Positions 10,072 through 19,643 of a DNA stretch of 64,000 bases are shown here, piece after piece; within the stretch, counting starts at the first letter, position 1; every line of letters starts with the position of its first letter. The translations under genes were made by a program, and so were the position numbers. The notes beneath the pieces are model-generated. The model searched no databases. It was not told the DNA's origin and saw nothing but the letters and a program-made list of their open reading frames with translations. The DNA comes from Salmonella enterica subsp. enterica serovar Choleraesuis (GTDB lineage: Bacteria; Pseudomonadota; Gammaproteobacteria; Enterobacterales; Enterobacteriaceae), in assembly GCA_022846635.1 (NCBI GenBank), contig AP025685.1, positions 558,001 through 622,000 on the forward strand. Reading direction: 5' to 3'.

Positions 10072-10773
10072 TCACACGGGTAAATCTATCAGCAATGCGC
10101 GCAGAGGCGTATCGGCGACCAGGGTAATGTTAGCTTCATCACGAATAAATGCACCATCTCCGCAGGTTAATGATGGTTTTTGTTCTTCTCGCGCAATGAT
10201 ATGCGCTGAGCCGTGGATAGACTGTAAATAAGCACGAGGGCCGTTAAGCGTCATATTAAGGCGTTCGCCCTGAGCCAGTTCAACGTGATGGATCCAGACT
10301 TGCTGGCGTAGCTGTAAGCTACCGTTACTGCCATCAGGTGATGCCAGAAGACTATGGGATCCCTTGGCGATGCTGATTTTTTGCAGCAAAGGATTCTCAC
10401 GGCCTGGGCAGGCATCCAGCCAGAGCTGCATACGCGTCAGTGATTCATCTTTATTCAGGTTATGTTCGCTATAGCTTCCGCCCGGCTGAGCAGAGATAAG
10501 TAACGCCTCACCAGCCTGAGCCTGGATGTTATTGCCATCGCTGTCACGATATTCGGCCTCGCCCTTAAGGATAATATTCAGGACGTCAACGTTAGGATAA
10601 GTTCGCGGCTGAAATGATGCCCCAGGAGCCAGCACCTCTTGATTGAGCACGCGCAGCGAAGCGTAGCCCAATAGCTCTGGGTCGAAGTAATGACCAAAGG
10701 AAAAGGTGTAACGTGCTTGCAGCCATCCGTAATCGGCATGTCCACATTGTTTGGCGGTTCTGGCGGTAATCAT
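10072..10773 (-). CDS. yhaK: YhaK, pirin-family bicupin
   Basis: 233-residue bicupin of the pirin family, matching E. coli YhaK (233). The N-terminal cupin contains FGHYFDPELLGYASLRVLNQ and the metal-binding-like HDxxxH region is degenerate in this subfamily. E. coli YhaK is redox-sensitive and has no established enzymatic role. It is divergent from the LysR gene yhaJ (104 bases between), which is the arrangement expected if YhaJ controls it. Confidence 0.92.
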   Translation of the reverse strand: MITARTAKQCGHADYGWLQARYTFSFGHYFDPELLGYASLRVLNQEVLAPGASFQPRTYPNVDVLNIILKGEAEYRDSDGNNIQAQAGEALLISAQPGGSYSEHNLNKDESLTRMQLWLDACPGRENPLLQKISIAKGSHSLLASPDGSNGSLQLRQQVWIHHVELAQGERLNMTLNGPRAYLQSIHGSAHIIAREEQKPSLTCGDGAFIRDEANITLVADTPLRALLIDLPV

Positions 10774-10877
10774 ACAGTTAGCCTCATATTTCTATGGTTA
10801 TAGGTTAAGGAGCTGGACGCTTTATTGCCAGCCAGTTAATCTGCTCACCATGTTCAAAAAATCTGATAGAGAAGCAT

Positions 10878-11780
10878 ATGGCTAAGGAACGCGCCCTGAC
10901 GCTTGAAGCGCTACGGGTTATGGATGCTATCGACAGACGCGGGAGTTTTGCCGCTGCCGCGGATGAGCTGGGGCGAGTGCCATCGGCACTAAGTTACACC
11001 ATGCAAAAGCTCGAAGAGGAGCTAGATGTGGTGTTATTCGATCGCTCAGGCCACCGCACCAAATTTACCAATGTGGGGCGAATGCTTCTGGAGCGCGGAC
11101 GAGTACTGCTCGAAGCCGCAGATAAGCTGACCACCGATGCTGAAGCGCTTTCCCGCGGCTGGGAAACGCATCTGACGATTGTCAGTGAGGCCCTGGTACC
11201 GGCGACTTCTTTATTCCCTCTGGTCGAGCGCCTGGCGGCAAAGTCCGACACTCAACTTTCTATTTTTACCGAGGTGTTGGCGGGGGCATGGGAGCGGCTT
11301 GAGCAGGGGCGAGCCGATATTGTTATCGCCCCAGATATGCACTTTCGCTCATCGTCCGAGATTAACTCCCGCAAGCTTTTCTCTATCCGCAGCGTTATCG
11401 TGGCCGCACCAGATCATCCGGTGCATCAGGAGCCAGAACCGCTTTCAGAAGTGACCCGGGTGAAATATCGCGGCGTAGCAGTGGCCGATACTGCCCGCGA
11501 CCGCCCGGTGCTGACCGTACAGTTGCTGGACAAGCAACCGCGCCTCACGCTTAGCAGCATGGAGGATAAGCGTCAGGCGCTGCTGGCTGGGCTTGGAGTG
11601 GCTACCATGCCGTGGTTTCAGGTTGCAGAAGATGTGGCGGCCGGGCGCCTGCGGGTTGTGAGTCCGGAAAATATCCAGAATATCGATATTATTATGGCCT
11701 GGCGGCGCGACAGCATGGGCGAAGCGAAATCCTGGTGTTTGCGGGAAATACCAAAACTGTTTGCGAAAGGTTTGGAATAA
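10878..11780 (+). CDS. yhaJ: YhaJ, LysR-family transcription regulator
   Basis: 300-residue LysR-type regulator. The N-terminal winged HTH (MDAIDRRGSFAAAADELGRV ... ALSYTMQKLEEELDVVLFDR) is followed by a LysR substrate-binding domain. Long blocks match E. coli YhaJ, such as VLAGAWERLEQGRADIVIAP and IIMAWRRDSMGEAKSWCLRE. In E. coli YhaJ acts at yqjF and in nitroaromatic responses, and yqjF lies a few genes downstream here too. It is divergent from yhaK. Confidence 0.94.
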   Translation: MAKERALTLEALRVMDAIDRRGSFAAAADELGRVPSALSYTMQKLEEELDVVLFDRSGHRTKFTNVGRMLLERGRVLLEAADKLTTDAEALSRGWETHLTIVSEALVPATSLFPLVERLAAKSDTQLSIFTEVLAGAWERLEQGRADIVIAPDMHFRSSSEINSRKLFSIRSVIVAAPDHPVHQEPEPLSEVTRVKYRGVAVADTARDRPVLTVQLLDKQPRLTLSSMEDKRQALLAGLGVATMPWFQVAEDVAAGRLRVVSPENIQNIDIIMAWRRDSMGEAKSWCLREIPKLFAKGLE

Positions 11781-11790
11781 CCGAAAACCG

Positions 11791-11808
11791 GCGGCCAGCA
11801 GGCCGCCT
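11791..11808. terminator. GC-rich hairpin between yhaJ and yhaH
   Basis: GGCGGCC-AGCA-GGCCGCC lies between the convergent stops of yhaJ and yhaH. It has no T tract on either side, so it may be a weak bidirectional terminator or a processing barrier. Confidence 0.45.
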
Positions 11809-11812
11809 GGTA

Positions 11813-12184
11813 TCAGGATACTTCCGGTGGCAGAGGATCTTCGCCAAATCGGTTCTGCCCGAAGGTACCGCGCTGGCAGTTGAAGATAAGAATAATCAAC
11901 CAGCCGATGAAGGGAATTATCAGCGCCAGCAGCCACCATGCAGAACGGTCGGTATCATGCAGGCGACGAAACTGCACCGCCCAGGAAGGAATAAATACCG
12001 CGATCGCGTAGAGGGTAGAAAGTAGATCGTGATCTTTGCCAATCTTCAGGCCCAGCAGGTTGTCGATAGCCGACAGCACCAGTGCCAGGATGAAGTTGAC
12101 CAGAATGAACATCCAGTACTCTTTACGGCGCGCTCGTCCCGAAAAGCCAAAGTAGTTATGTAAAACCTTCAGATACCAATCCAT
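11813..12184 (-). CDS. yhaH: YhaH, DUF805 inner-membrane protein
   Basis: 123-residue DUF805 protein with four hydrophobic segments. The family signatures FSGRARRKEYWMF near the N-terminus and RRLHDTDRSAWWLL in the second half are present. Function is unknown; the family is thought to sit in the inner membrane. E. coli has a second copy (yhaI) beside it, which is absent here. Confidence 0.9.
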   Translation of the reverse strand: MDWYLKVLHNYFGFSGRARRKEYWMFILVNFILALVLSAIDNLLGLKIGKDHDLLSTLYAIAVFIPSWAVQFRRLHDTDRSAWWLLALIIPFIGWLIILIFNCQRGTFGQNRFGEDPLPPEVS

Positions 12185-12321
12185 CGTTCTCCACCTCGAT
12201 AATTATCACCAAATCTTTGGGCGATAACCTTAAGCATAGACGGAATAAATATCCGGTAAAAGAGAGTAAACACAAAACGTTATAGCCGACACAACTTATT
12301 TTGTGCCGGCCTGGTTTCGCT

Positions 12322-13308
12322 TTAGGCAAACTTGCGCTCGCGACCGTGAGGGACGGTTAAGTCCTGAGCCGGACCGATTGAAATAATGCCGGTCGGGTTA
12401 ATGGTTTTATGGCTGCGATAGTAGTGATTACGAATATGGGCAAAGTTGACGGTATCGGCGATGCCTGGCATTTGATACAGCTCGCGCAAGAAACCATACA
12501 GATTCGGGTAATCGCTAATACGGTGTTTATCGCATTTAAAGTGGGTGACATAAACCGGATCAAATCGAACCAGGGTCGTCCACAGGCGAATATCTGCTTC
12601 TGTCAGCTCATTCCCGGTCAGGTAGCGTTGTTTATCCAGTAACTCTTCCAAACGGTCCAGTGATACAAATAGCTGACTTACCGCTTCATCATAAGCTTCC
12701 TGCGAGGTGGCAAAACCGGCTTTGTATACCCCGTTGTTAACGGTATCGTAAATCCAGTCATTCAACTCATCAATCTGATCGCTCAGCGCGTCTGGATAGA
12801 AGTTGCCAGGTTTGGCACCGAGGTTATCGAACGCTGTATTAAACATACGGATAATTTCGGACGACTCATTACTAACGATGGTCTGATTTTTCTTATCCCA
12901 CAGCACGGGAACGGTAACCCGGCCGCTATATTGCGGATTGGCCTGCAGATAGAGCTGATACAGGTATTGGTGGCCATAGAGCGTATCACCGGTAGCGCCT
13001 GGGAAATCGCTATCAAACGTCCAGCCGTGCTCCATCATTAATGGGTTGACTACCGATACGGTGATTAAATCTTCCAGCCCTTTCAGCTGACGCACGATAA
13101 GCGTGCGGTGCGCCCACGGACAGGCCAGAGAAACATACAGATGGTAACGGTCTTTTTCGGCTTTAAAACCAGGCTCCCCGTTCGGGCCTGCGCTTCCGTC
13201 AGTTGTGAGCCAGTTACGGAAAGCGGCGGTAGAGCGCTTAAAGCGGCCACCGGTTGATTTGGTGTCGTACCATTGATCCTGCCAGACGCCATCAACAAGT
13301 AATCCCAT
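12322..13308 (-). CDS. yqjG: YqjG, glutathionyl-hydroquinone reductase
   Basis: 328-residue Xi-class glutathione transferase that reduces glutathionyl-hydroquinones to hydroquinones with GSH. The catalytic Cys63 lies in LYVSLACPWAHR, and the C-terminal helical domain contains EADIRLWTTLVRFDPVY. Length and both motifs match E. coli YqjG. It lies 89 bases downstream of yqjF on the same strand. A hairpin with stem GCCGACACAA/TTGTGCCGGC (12283-12310) follows the gene without a T run. Confidence 0.94.
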   Translation of the reverse strand: MGLLVDGVWQDQWYDTKSTGGRFKRSTAAFRNWLTTDGSAGPNGEPGFKAEKDRYHLYVSLACPWAHRTLIVRQLKGLEDLITVSVVNPLMMEHGWTFDSDFPGATGDTLYGHQYLYQLYLQANPQYSGRVTVPVLWDKKNQTIVSNESSEIIRMFNTAFDNLGAKPGNFYPDALSDQIDELNDWIYDTVNNGVYKAGFATSQEAYDEAVSQLFVSLDRLEELLDKQRYLTGNELTEADIRLWTTLVRFDPVYVTHFKCDKHRISDYPNLYGFLRELYQMPGIADTVNFAHIRNHYYRSHKTINPTGIISIGPAQDLTVPHGRERKFA

Positions 13309-13397
13309 TTTTTCATCCCCTTGCCGCCATGCGGTTTTCTGGTGTCAGACAAAGGCGGAGGAGAGTCTCCGCCTGTGATTGTTATTCAGTATAGTTG

Positions 13398-13790
13398 TTA
13401 CCACTTTTTATTCAGCAAGCGGTCGATACTGATTGCTCCAGGTCCAAACAGAGCAAGCATCAGATAACCACCAGAAATCGATACGTTTTTCAGAAACATA
13501 ATCTGGTTTACCCCATCGGCGAAATTCGAGTGGAAGATAAACGCCGTAATGATGGTAAAGATGGCGGTAATCAGCGCCGTAGTCCGCGTCAGCAGGCCGA
13601 ACAGAATGGCCAGACCGCCGCCAAACTCAAGCAGGATAACCAGTGGCAGCATCGCTGTCGGTACGCCCATCGCTTCCATATATTGCTGAGTGCCTGCGTA
13701 ACCAGTGATTTTGCCCCAGCCTGCGGTAATGAACAGAATAGGCATCAGGATACGGGCAACCAGAACGCCAACATCTTCTAATTTTTTCAT
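13398..13790 (-). CDS. yqjF: YqjF, DoxX-family inner-membrane protein
   Basis: 130-residue DoxX-like protein with four membrane segments. The N-terminal block VARILMPILFITAGWGKI and the central LLPLVILLEFGGGLAILFG are characteristic. The E. coli gene responds to nitroaromatics through YhaJ, which is encoded nearby. It is likely the first gene of a yqjF-yqjG pair. Confidence 0.9.
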   Translation of the reverse strand: MKKLEDVGVLVARILMPILFITAGWGKITGYAGTQQYMEAMGVPTAMLPLVILLEFGGGLAILFGLLTRTTALITAIFTIITAFIFHSNFADGVNQIMFLKNVSISGGYLMLALFGPGAISIDRLLNKKW

Positions 13791-14013
13791 CTTAAACTCC
13801 GGATGGTCTGCTTGACCGATAATTAAGTTATTTCACTATTTTCCCGGTGGTTACCGGGAACGCTTTCGATGGAGTGGATGTTACTGAGATGTCGGGAGGA
13901 ATGTTATCAAGTAAAACTGCTATTCATATTCAAATAATATGAAGTACTGCTATGGCCGGTAGGTCTGATGCTATCCGGTGCATTTTCTGTAGCTCGTATC
14001 TGGGGTGAGGGCA

Positions 14014-14054
14014 TAAAAAAACTGCACCCGGATAATCCTGAGTGCAGTTTTTCA
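14014..14054 (-). terminator. terminator after yqjCDEK
   Basis: AAAAACTGCAC on the left arm pairs with GTGCAGTTTTT on the right arm across a roughly 17-base loop that itself contains complementary bases (CCGGATAATCC). A-rich and T-rich flanks allow termination from either strand; on the minus strand it lies about 20 bases after the yqjK stop. Confidence 0.85.
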
Positions 14055-14072
14055 AGGACTTAATATTGAGGC

Positions 14073-14360
14073 CTAGCGGCGTTGAACGATGAGTTTGCGC
14101 ACCATTCTCCATGTGCTCCACACGCCAACGCCGCGCTTAGTCCAGCGAACAAGGAAGCGCGGATGGCGCAGCCCCCAAATTGCCATAACGCTGCTGCCGA
14201 CCATCGCCCATGAACGCAGGCTGAGTAGCGTATTCCAGCCTCTGTCCCATGGGGCGGTGGAGTCTAGCCAGGCGCGCCGACTGGCACTGAGATCCAGCCT
14301 CTGCTGCTGGATAATGCTCAACAGCTCTGCTTTACGTTGTTCACGTTCGGCACGGCTCAC
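14073..14360 (-). CDS. yqjK: YqjK, small membrane-associated protein
   Basis: 95-residue protein of the YqjK family, function unknown. The N-terminus is charged and helical (MSRAEREQRKAELLSIIQQQRLD), followed by a hydrophobic stretch (AMVGSSVMAIWGL) and a basic C-terminus. It overlaps the end of yqjE by 4 bases (ATGA), so it is translationally coupled as the last gene of yqjC-D-E-K. Confidence 0.88.
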   Translation of the reverse strand: MSRAEREQRKAELLSIIQQQRLDLSASRRAWLDSTAPWDRGWNTLLSLRSWAMVGSSVMAIWGLRHPRFLVRWTKRGVGVWSTWRMVRKLIVQRR

Positions 14361-14752
14361 TGTTTATCCTCCAGCAGCGAACGGTCGTTCTCAAGCTCGC
14401 GGCGGGTATGACGTAACAGCGTAGATTGCCGTGATTTATAGAGCGTCCACAGGCCGCAAAATAACGCCAGAGCCAATAAAGTACCGGTAGTGGCTATCAT
14501 AGCAGTCAGACGATATTCAGGGCTGACCGCCCAGATAATCAAAACCAGCAGGCTCATCAATCCGAAGGCGGCAAAAAGCATTGTCAGGCCCAGCATAAGA
14601 AGAAGCTGGAATAGATTTGCTTTTTCCTCCTCCAGCTCGACCACCACCAGGCGCAGGCGAGTTTCTGCCATGCGCACCAATAAGGTAATGATGCGCTGCC
14701 CGATGCCGAACACATTTTTACCGGGTCCCTGGCTCTGGTGTTCGCTACTCAT
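14357..14752 (-). CDS. yqjE: YqjE, phage-holin-like membrane protein
   Basis: 131-residue member of the YqjE/phage_holin_3_6 family. After an amphipathic N-terminus (GPGKNVFGIGQRIITLLVRM) come the invariant block VELEEEKANLFQLLLMLG and two membrane segments. The start MSSEHQSQGPG at 14752 corresponds to the E. coli start and lies two bases beyond the yqjD stop; a longer upstream frame is a shadow of yqjD. The function is unknown; the operon is associated with stationary phase in E. coli. Confidence 0.9.
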   Translation of the reverse strand: MSSEHQSQGPGKNVFGIGQRIITLLVRMAETRLRLVVVELEEEKANLFQLLLMLGLTMLFAAFGLMSLLVLIIWAVSPEYRLTAMIATTGTLLALALFCGLWTLYKSRQSTLLRHTRRELENDRSLLEDKQ

Positions 14753-14754
14753 GC

Positions 14755-15057
14755 TTAACGCCGAGCCAGCAGTACGCCCAGAACAACACCCACGGCAGCG
14801 CCAATGCCAACGCCGGTCCATGGATTCTCACGCACATAGTCGTCAGCTTTGCCTGCGGCTTCACGAGTCTGGCGGGCAACGGCATCGCCAGCTTCGCTAA
14901 GACGCACGCGGCTGTCTTTCAGAGCGCGGTGCGCTTTTTCACGCATACTTTCCAGCTCTGCTTTAGATTTGTCGCCCGATGTGCTGAGTACTTCTTCCAG
15001 CGTATCGGCCAGAGATTTCAGTTCTGCGCGTAGTTGTTCTGAATTGTCTTTAGACAT
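14755..15057 (-). CDS. yqjD: YqjD, ElaB/YqjD/YgaM-family ribosome-anchoring protein
   Basis: 100-residue DUF883 protein. The first 75 residues form a charged helix with coiled-coil character, and the C-terminus is a glycine-rich membrane anchor ending GVVLGVLLARR. In E. coli, YqjD binds 70S ribosomes and tethers them to the inner membrane in stationary phase. A ribosome-binding GAGAG precedes the ATG at 15057. It lies 31 bases downstream of yqjC and is followed at once by yqjE. Confidence 0.93.
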   Translation of the reverse strand: MSKDNSEQLRAELKSLADTLEEVLSTSGDKSKAELESMREKAHRALKDSRVRLSEAGDAVARQTREAAGKADDYVRENPWTGVGIGAAVGVVLGVLLARR

Positions 15058-15088
15058 AACTCTCTCCTGCTGTTAGATATTCCCAAAC

Positions 15089-15460
15089 TTAATAGTCCCG
15101 GGCCTCAAGCGTTTTAAGCTCATGTTCGGCCTCGGTGAGTTTCTTATGCTTCTTACTAATTTTGTCGGCATCGCCTTTCGCTTTAGCCTCAGCCAGCTCG
15201 TGCTTACGTTCGGCGACTTTATGACGTTGTTCAGTGATTTTCTTCTGATGGCTGGCACGTAGCTGATCATCACTACAGTGAGCTTGAACCTCACTAAGCG
15301 CTTTCTTTAAACCATTGATGCGATTCTGATTGTTATGCTGAGTGGCATAGCTGAGTTCACGTTCAATGTCCTGCTTTTTCTCAGCGCAGGGCGATGTTGC
15401 GGCATGGGCTGCGCTGGTAAGAACAAACAGTGAAATAGCTAAAGTAATGTGATGACGCAT
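15089..15460 (-). CDS. yqjC: YqjC, DUF1090 periplasmic protein
   Basis: 123-residue secreted protein with a signal peptide (MRHHITLAISLFVLTSAAHA). A highly charged helical body follows (CAEKKQDIERELSYA, then Lys/Glu/His-rich repeats), with two cysteines likely forming a disulphide. This is the DUF1090 pattern of E. coli YqjC; the function is unknown, though acid-stress links are described. It heads the yqjC-D-E-K cluster. Confidence 0.9.
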   Translation of the reverse strand: MRHHITLAISLFVLTSAAHAATSPCAEKKQDIERELSYATQHNNQNRINGLKKALSEVQAHCSDDQLRASHQKKITEQRHKVAERKHELAEAKAKGDADKISKKHKKLTEAEHELKTLEARDY

Positions 15461-15588
15461 CTAAATACCTTCCCTTGAAGCGTGGCAGTGATAATCCAAA
15501 TTCCTGATAGATAAGGCATCGCGCAGATTGGGTACGCTAAATAAGCATAGCCGCTTATTGAGCAAACTCCATTTTAAACGGGGCAGAC

Positions 15589-15975
15589 TTATCCCATTCT
15601 GTGGCTGGAGGTGCGTAACCGCGCTAATAACGAAGCGCCAGCAGACTTATCTTCTCTGAGGGCCAGTTCGTAATCTTGTGGGAGAGAGCGGCGCAAAACG
15701 TCACGAGCAGCTTCGCACTGCACATTGGTGACGCAGCGAATGACCAGCCCGTCGCGATGGGGCGTAATACTTTTAAAAGCGATTCCGTTGGCATCCAGGT
15801 GGTGCCAGACAAAGAAACCATCCGGCAGACTAACGCCTTCACGAACGGCCCGAATCTCCAGCGTGGCTTCATGCTGGCGGTTAGCCGACCAGGCTAAAAC
15901 AGCGGTTAATGCCAGCAATAGCGGCAGAGCAAAGCGCAGCAGCCGCCATTGTGGTTGAGTAATAAAACGCTTCAC
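15589..15975 (-). CDS. mzrA: MzrA, modulator of EnvZ/OmpR
   Basis: 128-residue inner-membrane protein that in E. coli links CpxA/CpxR to EnvZ/OmpR by contacting EnvZ. One N-terminal membrane segment ([19 protein letters not shown]) is followed by a periplasmic domain containing [18 protein letters not shown] and [10 protein letters not shown]. The GTG at 15975 overlaps the yqjA TGA as GTGA and gives the family length; the ATG further upstream would run into yqjA. It is therefore coupled to yqjA, as in E. coli. Confidence 0.9.
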   Translation of the reverse strand: MKRFITQPQWRLLRFALPLLLALTAVLAWSANRQHEATLEIRAVREGVSLPDGFFVWHHLDANGIAFKSITPHRDGLVIRCVTNVQCEAARDVLRRSLPQDYELALREDKSAGASLLARLRTSSHRMG

Positions 15976-16637
15976 TGCTGGCCCCGTTGATGCTTTTTCT
16001 TCCACAGCACCCACAGTGAGCCGACCAGACCAATGATGAGCAGCGCGACCGGCAGAATCATAAGGCCGGACATTAGCTGGTCTTCATATTTTAAAAAGAC
16101 CGGAGTTTTACCCAGCAGATAGCCGAGGGTGGTCAGAATAAGTACCCATAACAGCCCGCTCATCCAGTTAAAGAACTGAAAACGTGCGTTATTCAGACCG
16201 GAGATCCCGGCGATAGTAGGCAGCAGGGTACGAACAAAGGCGATAAAACGGCCAATTAACAGCGCGGATAAACCGTGCTTATGAAACAGGTGATGTGCTC
16301 GCTGATGGTAATGCGCCGGCAGGTGAGAGAGCCAGTTTTGCACGATACGCGTATTACCAAGCCATCGACCCTGAATATAGCTAAGCCAGCAGCCGAGGCT
16401 TGCCGCTGCTGTTAACAATAATATGGTTTGAAAATATCCCATGGCGCCTTTGGCTATCAGTACCCCTACCAGGACCAGCAGGCTATCCCCAGGCAAAAAG
16501 GCGGCGGGTAACAATCCATTTTCTAAAAACAGAATCATAAATAAGACAAAATACAGCATTCCCACCATCCCCGGATTGGCGAGAGTTTCAAAATCCTGGC
16601 TCCAGAGAGCGCTAAGTAGTTGGGTCAATAGTTCCAT
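15972..16637 (-). CDS. yqjA: YqjA, DedA-family membrane protein
   Basis: 221-residue DedA/SNARE-associated inner-membrane protein. Family hallmarks are [18 protein letters not shown] (re-entrant loop with the essential acidic residues) and [20 protein letters not shown] with the conserved arginines. DedA proteins are linked to undecaprenyl-phosphate recycling and proton-dependent transport; YqjA in E. coli is required for growth at high pH and is part of the Cpx response. The start MELLTQLL at 16637 matches E. coli. It overlaps mzrA by 4 bases. Confidence 0.94.
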   Translation of the reverse strand: MELLTQLLSALWSQDFETLANPGMVGMLYFVLFMILFLENGLLPAAFLPGDSLLVLVGVLIAKGAMGYFQTILLLTAAASLGCWLSYIQGRWLGNTRIVQNWLSHLPAHYHQRAHHLFHKHGLSALLIGRFIAFVRTLLPTIAGISGLNNARFQFFNWMSGLLWVLILTTLGYLLGKTPVFLKYEDQLMSGLMILPVALLIIGLVGSLWVLWKKKHQRGQQ

Positions 16638-17134
16638 GTAATGATCCTGGCACAACGATGAAAAAGCCACGAGAAACGAGGGTGAACAGCCTTGTGACGT
16701 TTGTGATTGGTTGCTTTAACTCTGATATGGGCGATTTACGCTGAACAAAAGCCATAAATCAGAGCTAAGTTGTCACCAACGGCTGTTGGTACTCTATGCG
16801 CACAATTCCCTGTGAACGATAACGCCTGGGCGCAATATGCGGTGGCGATTTGCATCTAATTGTAACAAACGACCCCGCTATGCGTCACAGTATTTCTTTT
16901 CATGCGCATTGATTTTGCTTGGCTGGGGAGGGGCTGGCGAGGGTATTTACACTCTCTGACACTATTTATATTTTGCTTACCCAGATGCTTTTACTGAGTA
17001 ATCAGAGTGGTTGGCGTTGCGCGTTGGATTATTGAACAAAAATAGCCGGGAAATATGGCCCGATATTTATAAACGGTGACGCTGAAATAAGCTCAAATTG
17101 TTGTAACAACGGTTGCTCAACCCCGGACTCTGGT
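16638..17134. other. intergenic region where exuR-exuT-uxaCA-ygjV lie in E. coli
   Basis: About 500 bases with no credible gene on either strand. Two inverted repeats stand out upstream of yqjA: CTCTGATATGG (16720-16730) with CCATAAATCAGAG (16752-16764), and ACCAAC-GGCT-GTTGGT (16775-16790). Either could be an operator. The E. coli exu/uxa/ygjV genes normally found here are absent, and no remnant of them was recognised. Confidence 0.6.
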
Positions 17135-17162
17135 AATAAAAAGACCGCCTTGAAGGCGGTCT
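17135..17162 (-). terminator. sstT intrinsic terminator
   Basis: On the minus strand AGACCGCCT-TCA-AGGCGGTCT is followed by TTTTTATTA, about 20 bases past the sstT stop: a strong canonical terminator. Confidence 0.92.
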
Positions 17163-17181
17163 GAATATTAAGTATCGACGG

Positions 17182-18438
17182 TTAGTTTCCTGACTGTCCC
17201 ATCGCGCCAGATGAAGCACGAGCTTCGGCATCGGCTTGGCAGGCTGCGGCGGTGAAAACTACATCTGTTGAAGAGTTAAGCGCCGTTTCGCAAGAGTCCT
17301 GCAAAACGCCGATAATAAAGCCGACGGCAACCACCTGCATGGCGATTTCATTTGGAATACCAAACATGCCGCAGGCCAGAGGAATCAGCAGCAATGAGCC
17401 GCCGGCAACCCCGGATGCACCGCAGGCACAAAGAGAAGCGACCACGCTTAGTAACAGGGCGGTAGCCAGATCGACCTCAATCCCCAGAGTGCTCACTGCC
17501 GCCAGCGTAAGTACAGTGATGGTTATGGCAGCGCCGGCCATATTGATGGTGGCACCCAGTGGAATTGAAACCGAGTAAGTATCCGGGTCAAGGCCAAGTT
17601 TGTCGCACAGAGACATGTTTACCGGAATGTTAGCCGCAGAGCTTCGGGTGAAAAACGCGGTAACGCCGCTTTCACGCAGGCAGGTAAATACCAGCGGGTA
17701 TGGATTGCGGCGGGTGCAGACAAAGACAATCAGGGGGTTGATAACCAGTGCGACGAAGAACATGCAGCCAAGCAGCACGGCCAGTAACTGCGCATAACTG
17801 GTCAGAGTGCTCAGGCCAGTTTCTGCCATGGTAGAGGCGACCAGACCAAAAATACCCAGCGGCGCAAAGCGAATAACTACGCGAACGATAAAAGTAACTG
17901 CGTCGCTGGCATCGTTAATTAGATTTTTGGTGCTGTCATTAGCGTGGCGAAGAGCAAAGCCAAGACCCGCAGCCCATACCAGGATACCGATATAGTTAGC
18001 GTTAACTAACGCATCGAATGGGTTTGCTACCATGCTCATCAGCAACCCTTTCATGACATCCACAATACCGCCTGGTGGAGTAATGCTGGTTGCACCGGTC
18101 ACAAGATGTAGTGAAGAAGGAAAGATAAAGCTGACAATAACGGCTGTCAGTGCTGCCAGAAAAGTCCCTATCAGATACAGAACCAGGATAGGGCGAATGT
18201 TGGTTTTCTGTCCCTGCTTGTGATTAGCGATAGAGGCCATCACCAGCATTAACACCAGCACCGGAGCCACGGCCTTCAGTGCGCCAACAAACAGCGTTCC
18301 CAACAGACCAACGGCAAGAGCTGCAGGCTTGGAGATAAGGGCCAGGGCAATACCTGCCACCAGTCCCACCAGAATTTGCTTAACCAGACTTCCCTGGATA
18401 AGCCGCTGTAGTAGCGGATAATTACCACGTGTTGCCAT
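17182..18438 (-). CDS. sstT: SstT, Na+/serine-threonine symporter
   Basis: 418-residue dicarboxylate/amino acid:cation symporter (DAACS) family protein, close to E. coli SstT (414). It has eight hydrophobic segments and the serine-rich re-entrant signature [14 protein letters not shown] (about residues 275-288), followed by [15 protein letters not shown]. It imports serine and threonine with sodium across the inner membrane. It is a single-gene unit with its own terminator. Confidence 0.95.
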   Translation of the reverse strand: MATRGNYPLLQRLIQGSLVKQILVGLVAGIALALISKPAALAVGLLGTLFVGALKAVAPVLVLMLVMASIANHKQGQKTNIRPILVLYLIGTFLAALTAVIVSFIFPSSLHLVTGATSITPPGGIVDVMKGLLMSMVANPFDALVNANYIGILVWAAGLGFALRHANDSTKNLINDASDAVTFIVRVVIRFAPLGIFGLVASTMAETGLSTLTSYAQLLAVLLGCMFFVALVINPLIVFVCTRRNPYPLVFTCLRESGVTAFFTRSSAANIPVNMSLCDKLGLDPDTYSVSIPLGATINMAGAAITITVLTLAAVSTLGIEVDLATALLLSVVASLCACGASGVAGGSLLLIPLACGMFGIPNEIAMQVVAVGFIIGVLQDSCETALNSSTDVVFTAAACQADAEARASSGAMGQSGN

Positions 18439-18620
18439 AAATATTCCTGTATACGAAGTTGTGCGAACATCTGCCGGCGTATTTATTTGTTACGTTTATG
18501 AACAGATGTTAATAAGTTTGCACGGTCGAGTATAAAGAAAACGGCGGTGGCGGGAAGAGGTAATGCGCATTATTTGCGCTATATGGCGCTTTTTTATTCC
18601 TTTAATAACGTTTCTGGAAG

Positions 18621-18650
18621 TGAAGTAAGCGGGCACCATTCGGTGCCCGC
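18621..18650 (-). terminator. hairpin after alx
   Basis: GCGGGCACC-GAAT-GGTGCCCGC on the minus strand, 8 bases past the alx stop, followed by TTACTTCACTT. The stem is strong but the tail is not uniformly T. Confidence 0.7.
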
Positions 18651-18657
18651 AGCGTGA

Positions 18658-19629
18658 TTAACCAGCGTTGCGCGCTTGCGCATCGTGACGATGATTAACC
18701 CAGGCGTTGATTATCAGCGTGATAGCCAGTATTCCGCCAACGATCCCCAGCGAAATGCCGATTGGGATGTGGTAGAAGTCGACTATCAGCATCTTGACGC
18801 CAATAAATACCAAAATCACCGCCAGACCATACTTCAGCAGGGAGAAGCGCTCAGCGGCACCGGCCAGCAGGAAGTACATTGCGCGCAGGCCAAGGATGGC
18901 GAACAGGTTTGAGGTCAGGACGATAAAGGGATCGGTCGTCACGGCGAAAATAGCGGGAATACTATCGACGGCGAAAATGACGTCGCTCAATTCAACCAGA
19001 ATCAGTACTAGCAGCAGCGGCGTGGCGTACAGCAGGCCATTACGGCGTACCACGAAGTGCTCATTTTCCATGGTGTCGGTAAGACGCAGGTGCCCACGCA
19101 GCCAGCGTACTAATGGCTTATCGCCAATATCACTGTCATCTTCTTTAGCTAGCGCCATTTTCACACCGGTAAACAGCAGGAATGCGCCAAACACATACAG
19201 CAGCCACTCAAACTGAGAGATCAGCCAGCTACCGGCAAAAATCATAATGGTGCGCAGTACGATTGCACCTAATACGCCATAGACCAGAACCCGGCGTTGC
19301 AGGGCGAGTGGCACCGAGAAGTAGCTAAAAAGCATTAGCCAGACGAAGACGTTATCGACGGCCAGGGATTTTTCAATCAGGTAACCGGTGAGAAAGGCGA
19401 GGGCTTTAGCATCGGCCACTTCACGGCCAATATTTTCAGCCAGGTACCACCACAGTGCGGCGCTGAACAGCAGCGAGAGGCTGACCCAGACAACCGACCA
19501 TACGGCGGCCTGGCGTACTGACATGCCGTGGTTGCCACGCTTCCCCTGGATAAGCAGGTCTATAGCCAGCATTATGGCGACCACGAGAGCAAAGGCGCCC
19601 CACAACAAAGGTGTTCCAACACTATTCAT
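18658..19629 (-). CDS. alx: Alx, TerC-family manganese exporter
   Basis: 323-residue TerC-family inner-membrane protein with about nine membrane segments. Family motifs are [19 protein letters not shown] and [20 protein letters not shown], whose acidic residues are candidate metal ligands. E. coli Alx exports Mn2+ and is induced at alkaline pH through its leader RNA. The start [11 protein letters not shown] at 19629 corresponds to E. coli; two upstream codons (MLM) are possible alternatives. The yybP-ykoY leader lies directly upstream. Confidence 0.94.
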   Translation of the reverse strand: MNSVGTPLLWGAFALVVAIMLAIDLLIQGKRGNHGMSVRQAAVWSVVWVSLSLLFSAALWWYLAENIGREVADAKALAFLTGYLIEKSLAVDNVFVWLMLFSYFSVPLALQRRVLVYGVLGAIVLRTIMIFAGSWLISQFEWLLYVFGAFLLFTGVKMALAKEDDSDIGDKPLVRWLRGHLRLTDTMENEHFVVRRNGLLYATPLLLVLILVELSDVIFAVDSIPAIFAVTTDPFIVLTSNLFAILGLRAMYFLLAGAAERFSLLKYGLAVILVFIGVKMLIVDFYHIPIGISLGIVGGILAITLIINAWVNHRHDAQARNAG

Positions 19630-19643
19630 AAGCAAGATTCCGA

